DNA of 64,000 bases, from the NCBI GenBank assembly GCA_964546815.1, contig CAZJLR010000012.1:62001-126000 (forward strand), given 5' to 3'. The notes below the pieces were generated by a model that saw only the letters and a program-made list of their open reading frames with translations, ran no database searches and was not told where the DNA came from. Positions 1-8,477 of the stretch are shown one piece after another. Position 1 is the stretch's first letter, and each line of letters opens with the position of its first letter. The position numbers and the translations under genes were made by a program. Source of the DNA: JAIEPM01 sp964546815 (GTDB lineage: Bacteria > Cyanobacteriota > Vampirovibrionia > Obscuribacterales > Obscuribacteraceae).

Positions 1-91
1 TTAAGATAGCAGCTTCACTTGCCTCAGTTTCGTGCGCATGTATTAATTGAAAGAGTGGGCAGACCGCGCAGCGAAAATTGAGTAACCAGGC

Positions 92-643
92 TTGAGTAAA
101 AGGAATGCTTTGAAGCGGACTATTAAAATTCCCGGCATTAACAAGGGGATGGCTGCAGTCTTGGGTTGTGTCACTATTGTTTTGTGTATCTTTGGAGTTA
201 TCGTGCATGAAACAGACGTGCGTATCCGCGCTGAACTCGGTCAACTTGACCATCCAATTGTCGATATAGAGAACCCACCTCTCATTGAATACCGTTATCA
301 CCTGGTGCTGGGACGAACATTGCAACAGGTGATACCTATGCTGGAAAAAGATAAGGCGCCGAAAAGCTCATGGAAAATATGGCCTAACTATGTGCGTGGG
401 CGCGCTGATTTTATGCATACTACTGTCCTGTACGAATTCCTTTTGACAAACGGCAAGGTCACTGCCATCAGAAAAATCAGCAAATACTACTACAAATCAA
501 TTTTTGTTGAAGATACCTGGGTTGATAAGGCTGGCAACTTTCATCCTGAATATGGAGAAGGTACGTGGATTGATAAAGATGGGTATTCTCATGCCGAGCT
601 CGGAGACCCAGTCGATCAAGGCGAACCAATTTGTTTGAATTGA
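92..643 (+). CDS. Hypothetical membrane-anchored protein
   Basis: 183 aa from a TTG start; there is no clear Shine-Dalgarno and no good in-frame ATG, so the start is uncertain. One hydrophobic segment at about residues 20-40 (GMAAVLGCVTIVLCIFGVIV) follows a basic N-terminus, suggesting an inner-membrane anchor with the rest outside the cytoplasm. The C-terminus carries two related copies of a short motif (TWVDKAGNFHPEYGEG and TWIDKDGYSHAELGD). I do not recognise the family. It lies upstream of the radical SAM operon but is separated from it by about 215 bp containing that operon's likely promoter, so it is probably a separate unit. Confidence 0.6.
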   Translation: MSKRNALKRTIKIPGINKGMAAVLGCVTIVLCIFGVIVHETDVRIRAELGQLDHPIVDIENPPLIEYRYHLVLGRTLQQVIPMLEKDKAPKSSWKIWPNYVRGRADFMHTTVLYEFLLTNGKVTAIRKISKYYYKSIFVEDTWVDKAGNFHPEYGEGTWIDKDGYSHAELGDPVDQGEPICLN

Positions 644-805
644 ATACATTTTGTGCTCTGACTTTCCTCAAATATGGAACACTCTAATTTTAGTCATTGG
701 ATTTTTAGTCGCTGTCTTCACATCTAAATTCTTGGTCCGCATCTAGCCAAGGTGAGCATTCGCTCTTCGTGGAGATATAACTCGTAATCAGATTGGTAGA
801 AAAAT

Positions 806-814
806 TGATATAAT
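806..814 (+). promoter_or_regulatory. Extended -10 promoter of radical SAM operon
   Basis: The sequence TGATATAAT is a perfect TATAAT preceded by the TGn extension, about 43 bp before the ATG at 858. No good -35 is visible at 16-18 bp, which is acceptable for an extended -10 sigma-70 promoter. Predicted start of transcription is about 821. Confidence 0.5.
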
Positions 815-857
815 CGCTTAAATTGGTAGCATAGCGAAATGACACCTTAGGAGCATT

Positions 858-2258
858 ATGACGACTTCAGAGCGCCCCTATGTCTTTTATGAGCTGACCA
901 ATAGTCTCTGTTCTAAGTGTCTGTGCCGTGCTGAAGCGAAGATTGTCTTTCAAGACTCCAATGTTTACCTTCTGAAAAATTGTCTCGACCATGGTCGCGA
1001 GAAGGTACTTATTTCCACGGACATCGAGTACTACAAGACTTGCCGTAATTTTGTAAAGCCTGGACAGATTCCGTTGCGCTTCAATACCAAAACTGAATTC
1101 GGCTGTCCCTATGACTGTGGCATTTGTCCCGACCACGAGCAACATAGCTGTTTGACTCTTATCGAAATTACCGAGCGTTGTAATTTGGAATGCCCCATTT
1201 GCTATGCAGAATCCACTCCGAAAAGTGGAGCACATCGCTCTCTAGAGCAAATTGAGTTTATGCTTGATGAACTAGTCAAAAACGAGGGAAAGCCAGACGT
1301 TGTTCAGCTAAGTGGTGGCGAACCGACAATCCATCCGGAATTTTGGAAGATACTCGACCTCGCCAGATCAAAGCCAATCAAGCATTTGATGATCAATACG
1401 AATGGTGTTCGTATTGCGCAAGATAAAGAATTCGCCCGCAAGCTGGCCGGCTATATGCCAGGGTTTGAAGTATATTTGCAATTCGATAGTTTAGAACTCA
1501 ATCCACTTCTGCAAATCAGGGGTGTAGATCTTCTGGATGTGCGCAAGAAAGCGTTAGAGCATCTGAATGAATTTGAAATTTCAACGACGCTTGTTGTTAC
1601 TCTGTCAAAAGGTCTCAACGATCATGAAATTGGCAAAATTATCGATTTTGCGTTGAAACAGCCATGTGTGCGTGGCGTTACCTTTCAACCGATTCAATCT
1701 GAAGGAAGATTGGAAGGCTTCGACCCTGCAAAAGATCGCTTGACTCTATCTGAAGTGCGCTCGATGATTCTAGCCCAGTCTGATTTATTTCGTTCGCAAG
1801 ATATTGTTCCTGTGCCCTGTCACCCTGACTGTATAGCGATGGCTTACGCTTTGAAAGTGGATGGGAAAACTGTTGCGTTGTCAGGGCTGATTGGTAAAGA
1901 TGTTTTGCTAAACGATGGACTCAATACCATCCAATATGAAAATGACCCTGCCATTAAGGCGCGCCTCTTTAGTTTGTTTTCCTTGAATCAAACTCCTGAA
2001 ACCTCTTCGCACGCGGTTGGTGATTTGCTCTGTTGTTTACCAAAACTGGAGCATCCGTCTGAGCTTGGTTACAAGAATATTTTTCGAGTAATTATTATGG
2101 AGTTCCTCGACCGCTATAACTTTGATGTACGAAGTGTGAAAAGGTCGTGTGTTCATATTACCCATACAGACGGTCGCATTATTCCGTTCGACACCTATAA
2201 TATGTTCTATCGAAGCGGAGTGGACGTAGAGTTGCTTTCCGGTAGAAAAAAGAAATGA
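858..2258 (+). CDS. Radical SAM protein, Tes/MJ0619-like
   Basis: 466 aa, ATG start with TAGGAG at 848-853. The radical-SAM cluster motif CNLECPIC (CX3CX2C, C108/C112/C115) binds the [4Fe-4S] cluster that cleaves S-adenosylmethionine. It is preceded by extra cysteines: CSKCLC near residues 18-23, and CPYDCGIC with a following QHSC (residues 83-98). This Cys-rich N-terminus plus CPYDCG(I/L)CPxHxQH is, to my knowledge, typical of the MJ0619 family, which includes archaeal tetraether synthase Tes and bacterial relatives that join lipid chains. LSGGEPTIHPEF is the usual SAM-binding GGE motif. The stop overlaps the next gene by ATGA, implying translational coupling to an Lgt-like protein. The exact substrate is an inference. 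Confidence 0.8.
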   Translation: MTTSERPYVFYELTNSLCSKCLCRAEAKIVFQDSNVYLLKNCLDHGREKVLISTDIEYYKTCRNFVKPGQIPLRFNTKTEFGCPYDCGICPDHEQHSCLTLIEITERCNLECPICYAESTPKSGAHRSLEQIEFMLDELVKNEGKPDVVQLSGGEPTIHPEFWKILDLARSKPIKHLMINTNGVRIAQDKEFARKLAGYMPGFEVYLQFDSLELNPLLQIRGVDLLDVRKKALEHLNEFEISTTLVVTLSKGLNDHEIGKIIDFALKQPCVRGVTFQPIQSEGRLEGFDPAKDRLTLSEVRSMILAQSDLFRSQDIVPVPCHPDCIAMAYALKVDGKTVALSGLIGKDVLLNDGLNTIQYENDPAIKARLFSLFSLNQTPETSSHAVGDLLCCLPKLEHPSELGYKNIFRVIIMEFLDRYNFDVRSVKRSCVHITHTDGRIIPFDTYNMFYRSGVDVELLSGRKKK

Positions 2259-2995
2259 GTTTAGACCACACGTTCCTTGGTTTGTTGCTAACCGCAGTTG
2301 CTTATGTGACTGGAGCGATCATTTTTTATCGCTTTTCTCTATCCAGAGGGTTTCGAGCCCGCGACGCTGCTTGGATTTTAGCTGCCGGATTAGGTGCTGG
2401 AATTATTGGAGCCAAAGTAAGCCGGATGCTTTTGGCCGCTTCCTCTGGAGTCAGTCTAGAAACGCTCCTTGCTCATCCGGATGGGCGCAGTATTGTAGGT
2501 GGAATTTTATTTGGCTGGCTTGCAGTTGAGTTTGCAAAAGAGCGCCTGAAAGTTCAGCGGTCTACTGGTGATGGCTTTGCGTTGGCTTTGTCATGCGGGG
2601 AAGCCATAGGACGGGTTGGTTGTTATTTCAACGAATGCTGCATTGGAGCCGTATGTTCGCTTCCCTGGGCTGTTTATCAGGCTGGAGCATGGCGGCATCC
2701 TGCGCAGTTTTACGCTGCTTTTATAGCCTTGTCGATCTTTCTCTTGCTACTTTTTATTCGGCAAAAGGTAAGGTATGAAGGTGATTTATTCCGCATTTAT
2801 TTGTTTTGTTTTGGTATAGGACGATTTGCGATTGATTTTTTCAGAGTGCGAAGTGAACTATATTTTGGACTATCAGTGGCGCAGTGGGTGAGCCTCGAAA
2901 TAAGTGTGTCGATGCTCATAGCCATGATATGGACCTACACACGTCCAAGGGCTGACAAATCGAAAGCAGAGGCGGCAGCAAATGAAACTCTGTGA
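2255..2995 (+). CDS. Lgt-like membrane transferase
   Basis: 246 aa with about six or seven hydrophobic segments. The landmarks of prolipoprotein diacylglyceryl transferase are present: GEAIGRVGCYFNECCIG (family GR-G-N-x-N-E-G region) and WRHPAQFYAA (family HPxQ-Y), followed by a late GIGRFAIDFFRVRSE segment. Lgt moves diacylglycerol from phosphatidylglycerol to a lipobox cysteine. The signature deviates from textbook Lgt: GC and ECCIG replace GNFxNxE-G, as in divergent Lgt-like proteins, so the acceptor could differ. The ATG overlaps the radical SAM stop by 4 bp, and the 3' end overlaps the next gene by 14 bp. Confidence 0.75.
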   Translation: MSLDHTFLGLLLTAVAYVTGAIIFYRFSLSRGFRARDAAWILAAGLGAGIIGAKVSRMLLAASSGVSLETLLAHPDGRSIVGGILFGWLAVEFAKERLKVQRSTGDGFALALSCGEAIGRVGCYFNECCIGAVCSLPWAVYQAGAWRHPAQFYAAFIALSIFLLLLFIRQKVRYEGDLFRIYLFCFGIGRFAIDFFRVRSELYFGLSVAQWVSLEISVSMLIAMIWTYTRPRADKSKAEAAANETL

Positions 2996-3479
2996 TTGGT
3001 GTGAAGCGCCGATAGCCGAATCTGCTGAGCTTTGCCCGCCTTGCCTTAAAGCCAAGGCTGATGTTGATGCCGGAAATCTCATTCCTGCAAAAGCTTCAAA
3101 GAAGGCTGAGCCAACAATTCTCCGGCAGATTGGAAATGGTATCTTGCTAACCTGTAAGGGTATAGCGCTTATTATTCTGAGCGCACTAGTGGCTATAACT
3201 GGTTTGCTGGGAACTTGCGCTGCCGTTGGCGCGTTTGGTACCCTGGCGGCATTTGCTTTGCCTTGGCCAATAGTTTATCTCTTACTTTCAGCTTTCTGGT
3301 TCGGTATCGCTTACTGGTTGCTTCGTCTGACCCAGCGCATGCTCAAAGCTCCCCTGGTTAGTATTGATAGACCTGTAAACAGTGCAAGGATTGGCGCTGT
3401 CAATCCACATCCCGCTGACAGCTCTTCAGCAGATGCAACGCCACAATCAGAAGACCACGGAGATCAAGCAAGTGAGTGA
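2982..3479 (+). CDS. Zinc-ribbon membrane protein
   Basis: 165 aa. The N-terminus has CDWC and, 11 residues on, CPPC, a zinc-ribbon-like arrangement. Two or three hydrophobic helices follow (about residues 52-115), and then a polar, probably disordered tail. The start lies inside the lgt-like gene and the stop overlaps the next gene, so it is the third member of a compact operon. I cannot assign a specific role; from context it may be an accessory membrane partner of the radical SAM/Lgt-like pair. Confidence 0.65.
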   Translation: MKLCDWCEAPIAESAELCPPCLKAKADVDAGNLIPAKASKKAEPTILRQIGNGILLTCKGIALIILSALVAITGLLGTCAAVGAFGTLAAFALPWPIVYLLLSAFWFGIAYWLLRLTQRMLKAPLVSIDRPVNSARIGAVNPHPADSSSADATPQSEDHGDQASE

Positions 3480-3765
3480 ATCTAAGGCTGAGTTGCTTCC
3501 ACAAGAAAAAACGAGCGGCGAGAAATTTGAAGCAATTGCCTTCACTTTTTGCAAGGCTGCGACAATCATTTTGTTGACCCAGAAATATGCGTTACCTGTT
3601 GCATCAGGGCTGGCTGCTCTTTTCTACGTTCTTGCCATGCTTAGCGGCAAAACGGACACTCGATGCTGGGCTATGTCCCCACCCGTAATTGCAGGACTTT
3701 GGATACTTGTATGTATTGCTTCAACTTATTTGACTCTCAATCCTTCGTTTCACCTCTTTAACTAA
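3472..3765 (+). CDS. Small hydrophobic membrane protein
   Basis: 97 aa from GTG 3472, chosen because GGAG at 3459-3462 sits 9 bp upstream; a longer in-frame start at 3382 would overlap the previous gene heavily. Two or three transmembrane segments are visible (FCKAATIILLTQKYALPVASGLAALFYVLAML and VIAGLWILVCIASTYL, in pieces). It overlaps the zinc-ribbon gene by 8 bp and is the last gene of the four-gene operon. Function unknown. Confidence 0.55.
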   Translation: MSESKAELLPQEKTSGEKFEAIAFTFCKAATIILLTQKYALPVASGLAALFYVLAMLSGKTDTRCWAMSPPVIAGLWILVCIASTYLTLNPSFHLFN

Positions 3766-3892
3766 ATTCGAGAATTTAAGGCACTCATTGTTTGCCAAAA
3801 CTCTCTCATCGCGAGAGCTTTTTCATCGCAGGATGATAAACTTTGAGAGTCCAGATTTGACCTGGTTATTCCGAGCGAAGCTGAAAAATACA

Positions 3893-5452
3893 ATGAGCAT
3901 CATTACTCCTAGTGCCGCCCGAATTCTACTGGGCATCCTTCTGTCTGCGATGATGTCTGGTTGCGCGGCTCAGCATGTTGAAGAAGTGAATAATGGTCCC
4001 CGTCCGACGGTATATTGCATGGTGCAGGGCAAGAGGCAGCGTGATTTGGCGGATGAGATAAGTGCCAAAATCAATAAGAGCGTGTCGCCAGGGGCGGTCA
4101 AAATCACCATAATTGAAATAGGCCAAGACTCGGGAATAATTGAACAGCGCAATAATAAAGAAGAAAATGATGTACTTTCTCAGTGTTGCCAAAAAATCGA
4201 TGGAGGCAAATTTTTCTTGGGAGTGACGCCGCGTTTCGCGGTGTGCGATAAATATGGAAAGCTCAAAATTGACAATGGGCAAGCAGCTCAAGTTGTGAGC
4301 TTGGCTACAGCTCTTTCGCGTCCAGATTCTGGGCAGACAATCGCTAGTTCTACTCGTCCAACGCAAGCGAATGATGTTTCAAAACTGCTAACGACAACAA
4401 AGCAAGCTGGGGATAATTCTGTTGCCGAAAAAGTAACTGATAAAAGTACTCAAACAGTGGCAGCACCACCGGCAGTGTTCGATGCTCAAGACATTGCGTC
4501 CATCCGTTCGCTTGCTACCGAAAAGAGTGCCGTTTCTGGAGAAAACGTTGCAACTCGCAGAACGATGCCCTACCCCAACGTATCTGGAAACAATTTAGGA
4601 CAGATTGGCGCGGTAAAAGAAAAACTGCCGCCAGATTCGGGTGAGCACTTTCAAGGCACGCTGCAGATACTGGGGGATCAGTGTTTTTTCAAGGGTGATT
4701 ATTCTGGTGCACGGACTTACTATTTGCGCAGCATTTCGGTAGAGGAAGCGGTGGCACGCAGAATTTATGGCGAGGAAAAAGAACCTACGATTCAGCCTGC
4801 GAAAACTGCAAATGATGCTGTGCAGCTTTATAAATCGATCAAAGCAGTCACAGTAGATAAGCAACCTAATGGCGCGTACACAATCGTCATGAATGCTGCT
4901 CAAACACTTCATTTCCTCGCTCTCGTTGAAGACCTGCAGGGCGCATACCCGGAAGCCGACCAACTCTTTCGCGCGGCATATCGTCAATACAATGGGCAAG
5001 CTAACTGCCCTCCCTTTCCACCCTCTTTTGGACCAGACGCTGGCGTCGCTTATGCGGAAAATGCATACAGGCAATTGCTTTCTACGGTAGTGTCCAAATT
5101 CGGACCTCAAAGCGCGTATGCTTCTACCAGGTTAGAGCAGCTTTCCATCTGCCTCCACCAACAGCCGCAATGGGCTTATTCCGCAGCGGTTGAGAAAGGC
5201 GCAACTTACACCAAGCAAAGAATTAAGGACGAAATGGCCCAAAATCCGTACACGGAAGAACGAAGGCAAAAGGTTCAATTGGCTTTAAGACAGGCTATCA
5301 AAATCAGGCAATTAGTAAAAGAGGCTAACGACCCCGATGTTTTGCATTACGACATCGCAGTTCTCTGGAATCGTACTCCAGGGTCTGGTACATTTGCTAA
5401 TTTCTGCAGCAAGAATGGCTACTCTGGTGTCACCTTACCTGTCAAGCCATAG
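3893..5452 (+). CDS. Lipoprotein with TPR-like C-terminal region
   Basis: 519 aa. I place the start at ATG 3893 because the protein then begins with a lipoprotein signal peptide (ILLGILLSAMMSGC), giving a lipidated Cys at about residue 24. Longer starts at 3788 or 3833 would put 20-35 polar residues in front. The middle (about 120-240) is a low-complexity Ser/Thr/Ala-rich linker. The C-terminal half contains helical repeats resembling TPRs (QILGDQCFFKGDYSGARTYY; TLHFLALVEDLQGAYPEADQ). It is probably an outer-surface or periplasmic scaffold. It converges with the kinase gene, with only 13 bp between stops. Confidence 0.65.
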   Translation: MSIITPSAARILLGILLSAMMSGCAAQHVEEVNNGPRPTVYCMVQGKRQRDLADEISAKINKSVSPGAVKITIIEIGQDSGIIEQRNNKEENDVLSQCCQKIDGGKFFLGVTPRFAVCDKYGKLKIDNGQAAQVVSLATALSRPDSGQTIASSTRPTQANDVSKLLTTTKQAGDNSVAEKVTDKSTQTVAAPPAVFDAQDIASIRSLATEKSAVSGENVATRRTMPYPNVSGNNLGQIGAVKEKLPPDSGEHFQGTLQILGDQCFFKGDYSGARTYYLRSISVEEAVARRIYGEEKEPTIQPAKTANDAVQLYKSIKAVTVDKQPNGAYTIVMNAAQTLHFLALVEDLQGAYPEADQLFRAAYRQYNGQANCPPFPPSFGPDAGVAYAENAYRQLLSTVVSKFGPQSAYASTRLEQLSICLHQQPQWAYSAAVEKGATYTKQRIKDEMAQNPYTEERRQKVQLALRQAIKIRQLVKEANDPDVLHYDIAVLWNRTPGSGTFANFCSKNGYSGVTLPVKP

Positions 5453-5465
5453 CGGTGCTAAATCG

Positions 5466-8381
5466 CTACCTTGGACCATTGAGTTGTGGTGCTATTCCTA
5501 GAAGGTGTTCCGCTTCTTTGCGTAGCTCCGGGTCGTAAAACTGCGAACGCTTTGTACTTTCCACAACATCACCATATTCTGTGAAAAAGAAGCCACTGGA
5601 GTAACTATTGATTGCTGATATATAGAAATCTTTGGCTGTGGACTCAAGACCACCTTCTTTGGCTTTTAGAATGGCCATTAGCAAATAAGCGTCAGACCAT
5701 AGCATGCGTTTTTGGTAACCTTCATACAAAGAGTCAATGATCCGGTTGACCGGCTGGTCTGCTAATCGCCAGTCCTTTCCAGGCAAATAAATTTTTGCCA
5801 AATAGAAATCACGAATTTGTGCAAAGTGATAACACTCAGAAATCGAGTTAAGTGTTTCGATTGCCTGAGGAATTTGTTTTGTTTTAAGAAGAATCTTCGT
5901 CTTATTCATCAGCGCGTAGTTTCGGCTGCGCAAAATGCAATCTTGCTTAAAGGCAAGGCTTGACATAGAAGGATGTTGAATTGACTTGGACATCGCATCT
6001 TTGACAGTTTCACTATCAAGGTATGGGCTAGTCAATTTTATTGATTGGTCGATATCAGCGATCGCTTTAGTAAAATCATTCGATTCGGAATAGCATAACC
6101 CTCTAGAGGCAAAAAATAGCGCCTGAGTTGCCAGGTCAAGTTGTTTTGGTTCAATGGAATTGAATAGTTGCAACGCTATATCTGGGTGTTTTAACGCCAG
6201 TTGGATTCTTGCTTCTATTAGCTTGCGCTGTATTGACGGCCTGGTCTGTGTAATCACCGCCAACGCTTCATTGTCGCGGTCCATACGCAGCAAGATTTCT
6301 GCTTCTAAGAGTTGCAAATTTTCGAGTTGGTCACTTTGTAGAGCTTTTGATTTCGCACGCTGGATTGCGGTGAAGCAACTCTTCGGATTATCAGTGTGGG
6401 AAAGTACCAACGCTCTTTTGGCAAAAGCCCAACTTTCATTTGGCAGACGCTGGATGAGTTTATCGCAATCGTAAAGGCATTGATTATATTCAAAAGCCGC
6501 ATAATTGACTTCTGCTGAGAGTTTTATCGCTGCAAGGTTATCTGGATCTTTGAGTAATAAATTCGTTATATGGAACAATGCAAGCTCAGTTCGTCCTTCC
6601 TGAAAAAGTTGCTGGCATGATTCAACTGAATCTAACTTTGAATCTAGTGAGGTCGCTTTGCTGGGCTTTTTTAGCTCGTTCAAATCTTGAATTTTTGCAG
6701 CTGGAATTAGCTGGACGGAATTGATTTGCCATGAATTTTCTGTTCTGCTCAACTGGAAGCAAAGAAAATCATTTTTTGAAGTGTCTATTTTAGAGCGGTC
6801 TACGACAGCAGTGGCTTTTTCCAAATCGAATCCAGGAATAATAATGCTACCGAAATCGTCTCCCAAGGGGAGTCTTATGGGAGAGTATTCGTGGGAAGCA
6901 TCTCGCTTTAAGCCGTTACCAATGCCTTGAAAAAAATTGTTATAATCGCTTTTGAAATTAGGTTGCTGGTTGTATTCAGCGCTGAAATAGTCCGTTAATA
7001 TGTATGGTGACTCGGCATAGATATTTTGCAAGATATTTTGAGTAAAGGTTGCAATTTCTACTGCTGTTTGATCATCAGCAATAATCTTGCATTTTAAAAT
7101 TTTTCCTGGTTCATTTGGTGCAAGTGATTTGGTGTATGTGACCTGGCAGATAGAGCCTAGATGCAGCTCGTTCTTTCCTTTGGTAAATTTGAAATTCTCT
7201 TCTGCCGTTAAAGGAAGAAGCTGATCTTCTGTTCCAAGGTAAATAGTGGTAGGTGTCGTCTGGGACTTATGCAAATATACGACAGTTCCTAAGGCTTCGG
7301 AACGCCCAGCCACATCTAGCACTGTGCTTAAGATGTGTTTCTTTGTGTAAAATACACTTTGCAGTGCGACTACCGCTACTGCACTTATTATTAAGACGCA
7401 TGTTGCTGCAAACATTGTTCGACTGCTGATATTAATAGATTTTTGTTTCTTAGGGGCGTGGCTTTTGCATAAGTCTGGCTCAGGCTCTTCGGAGAAGGTC
7501 GCGGCGATTAGATCGCTAGAACCTCTTTCGGCCTTCTCAAGATCGCTAATCATTTCTTTCATATCCTGGTAGCGATTTTCAGGAGCCTTTGCTAATGCCT
7601 TTCTACAAATCAGTTCATAAGACTGAGGGCAAGTGCCACCGAATTTGGTAGCTGAAAATGCAGCTGGCATTTCTGTTCTGACTTTGTAAAGCAAGCCGAC
7701 GGGATTGTCGCATTCGAAGGGCTTTTGTCCTGTAAGCATCTCGAAAAGAATTGTGCCGCACGAGTAAATGTCTGAGCGTTGATCTATTGGTATGCCTGTG
7801 CATTGTTCTGGGCTCATGTAATGAAGGCTACCAATCAAGAGCCCTGTTTTTGTGAGCTTAGCTGTGGCCAGGTCTGATTTCTCGTTTAGTTTAGCGAATC
7901 CAAAATCAATGAGCTTTACCGTATCGGCTTCCGGTTTTTCAATCAGGATAATATTGCCAGGCTTAATGTCCCGATGGTAAACCCCAGACTCATGGGCAAA
8001 AGAAATTGCATTGCATACTTGTTTAATAATGTGGACTGCTCTTTGCGGACTGAGGTGCAAGTCCGACTGGTCTAGAACTTGCTTTAAGTTTTTTCCCCGC
8101 AGATATTCCATAACAGCGTAGGGAATACAGTCGCCTTCTGTGATTCCGAAATGGTAGAAAGTCACAATATTTTGATGTTGCAGCTTTGCTAAAATGCGAG
8201 CTTCTCTTCTAAATCGCTTGAGATTCTCCTCATCTTCAAAATGCGCAGCATGCATCAGCTTAAGTGCTACTGTTCGTTTGGCTGCCACCTGCAAGGCTTT
8301 GTATACAATGCCAGAGCCTCCCTCTCCCAGGAGTTCCTGAATCTCATATCTGTTTTCAAATAGCGTTCCTGGGGAGAGCAC
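5466..8381 (-). CDS. Transmembrane Ser/Thr protein kinase with TPR sensor region
   Basis: 971 aa, GTG start, no strong Shine-Dalgarno. A complete Hanks-type kinase domain spans about residues 11-285: GEGGSGIVY glycine loop, VALK lysine K41, HRDIKPGN catalytic loop 136-143, DFG 159-161, and MSPEQC in the activation/P+1 region. A single transmembrane helix lies at about 323-345. The outer part of about 620 residues includes TPR-like helical pairs (LFQEGRTELALFHITNLLLKD; LNELKK onward). This is the usual architecture of bacterial receptor kinases, with a cytoplasmic kinase and an outside sensor. Substrate and ligand are unknown. A second kinase of the same plan lies at 30185-32719. Confidence 0.9.
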   Translation of the reverse strand: MLSPGTLFENRYEIQELLGEGGSGIVYKALQVAAKRTVALKLMHAAHFEDEENLKRFRREARILAKLQHQNIVTFYHFGITEGDCIPYAVMEYLRGKNLKQVLDQSDLHLSPQRAVHIIKQVCNAISFAHESGVYHRDIKPGNIILIEKPEADTVKLIDFGFAKLNEKSDLATAKLTKTGLLIGSLHYMSPEQCTGIPIDQRSDIYSCGTILFEMLTGQKPFECDNPVGLLYKVRTEMPAAFSATKFGGTCPQSYELICRKALAKAPENRYQDMKEMISDLEKAERGSSDLIAATFSEEPEPDLCKSHAPKKQKSINISSRTMFAATCVLIISAVAVVALQSVFYTKKHILSTVLDVAGRSEALGTVVYLHKSQTTPTTIYLGTEDQLLPLTAEENFKFTKGKNELHLGSICQVTYTKSLAPNEPGKILKCKIIADDQTAVEIATFTQNILQNIYAESPYILTDYFSAEYNQQPNFKSDYNNFFQGIGNGLKRDASHEYSPIRLPLGDDFGSIIIPGFDLEKATAVVDRSKIDTSKNDFLCFQLSRTENSWQINSVQLIPAAKIQDLNELKKPSKATSLDSKLDSVESCQQLFQEGRTELALFHITNLLLKDPDNLAAIKLSAEVNYAAFEYNQCLYDCDKLIQRLPNESWAFAKRALVLSHTDNPKSCFTAIQRAKSKALQSDQLENLQLLEAEILLRMDRDNEALAVITQTRPSIQRKLIEARIQLALKHPDIALQLFNSIEPKQLDLATQALFFASRGLCYSESNDFTKAIADIDQSIKLTSPYLDSETVKDAMSKSIQHPSMSSLAFKQDCILRSRNYALMNKTKILLKTKQIPQAIETLNSISECYHFAQIRDFYLAKIYLPGKDWRLADQPVNRIIDSLYEGYQKRMLWSDAYLLMAILKAKEGGLESTAKDFYISAINSYSSGFFFTEYGDVVESTKRSQFYDPELRKEAEHLLGIAPQLNGPR

Positions 8382-8477
8382 TTTGATGTTTTTCTCTTTC
8401 TACCATTGCTTACCAATTCTATTCTATTGCAGGTTGACCTTACAGGGTAAGATTTGGTGAAAGCAATCGATATCGGG

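Noticed and set aside
1..91. End of a gene entering from the left edge
   Set aside because: All frames are closed quickly by stops and no conserved peptide is visible, so nothing is called here.
4595..5110. 171-aa frame opposite the lipoprotein gene
   Set aside because: It is antisense to a gene with signal peptide and helical repeats, and has Cys/Arg/Leu-rich shadow composition with no ribosome site.
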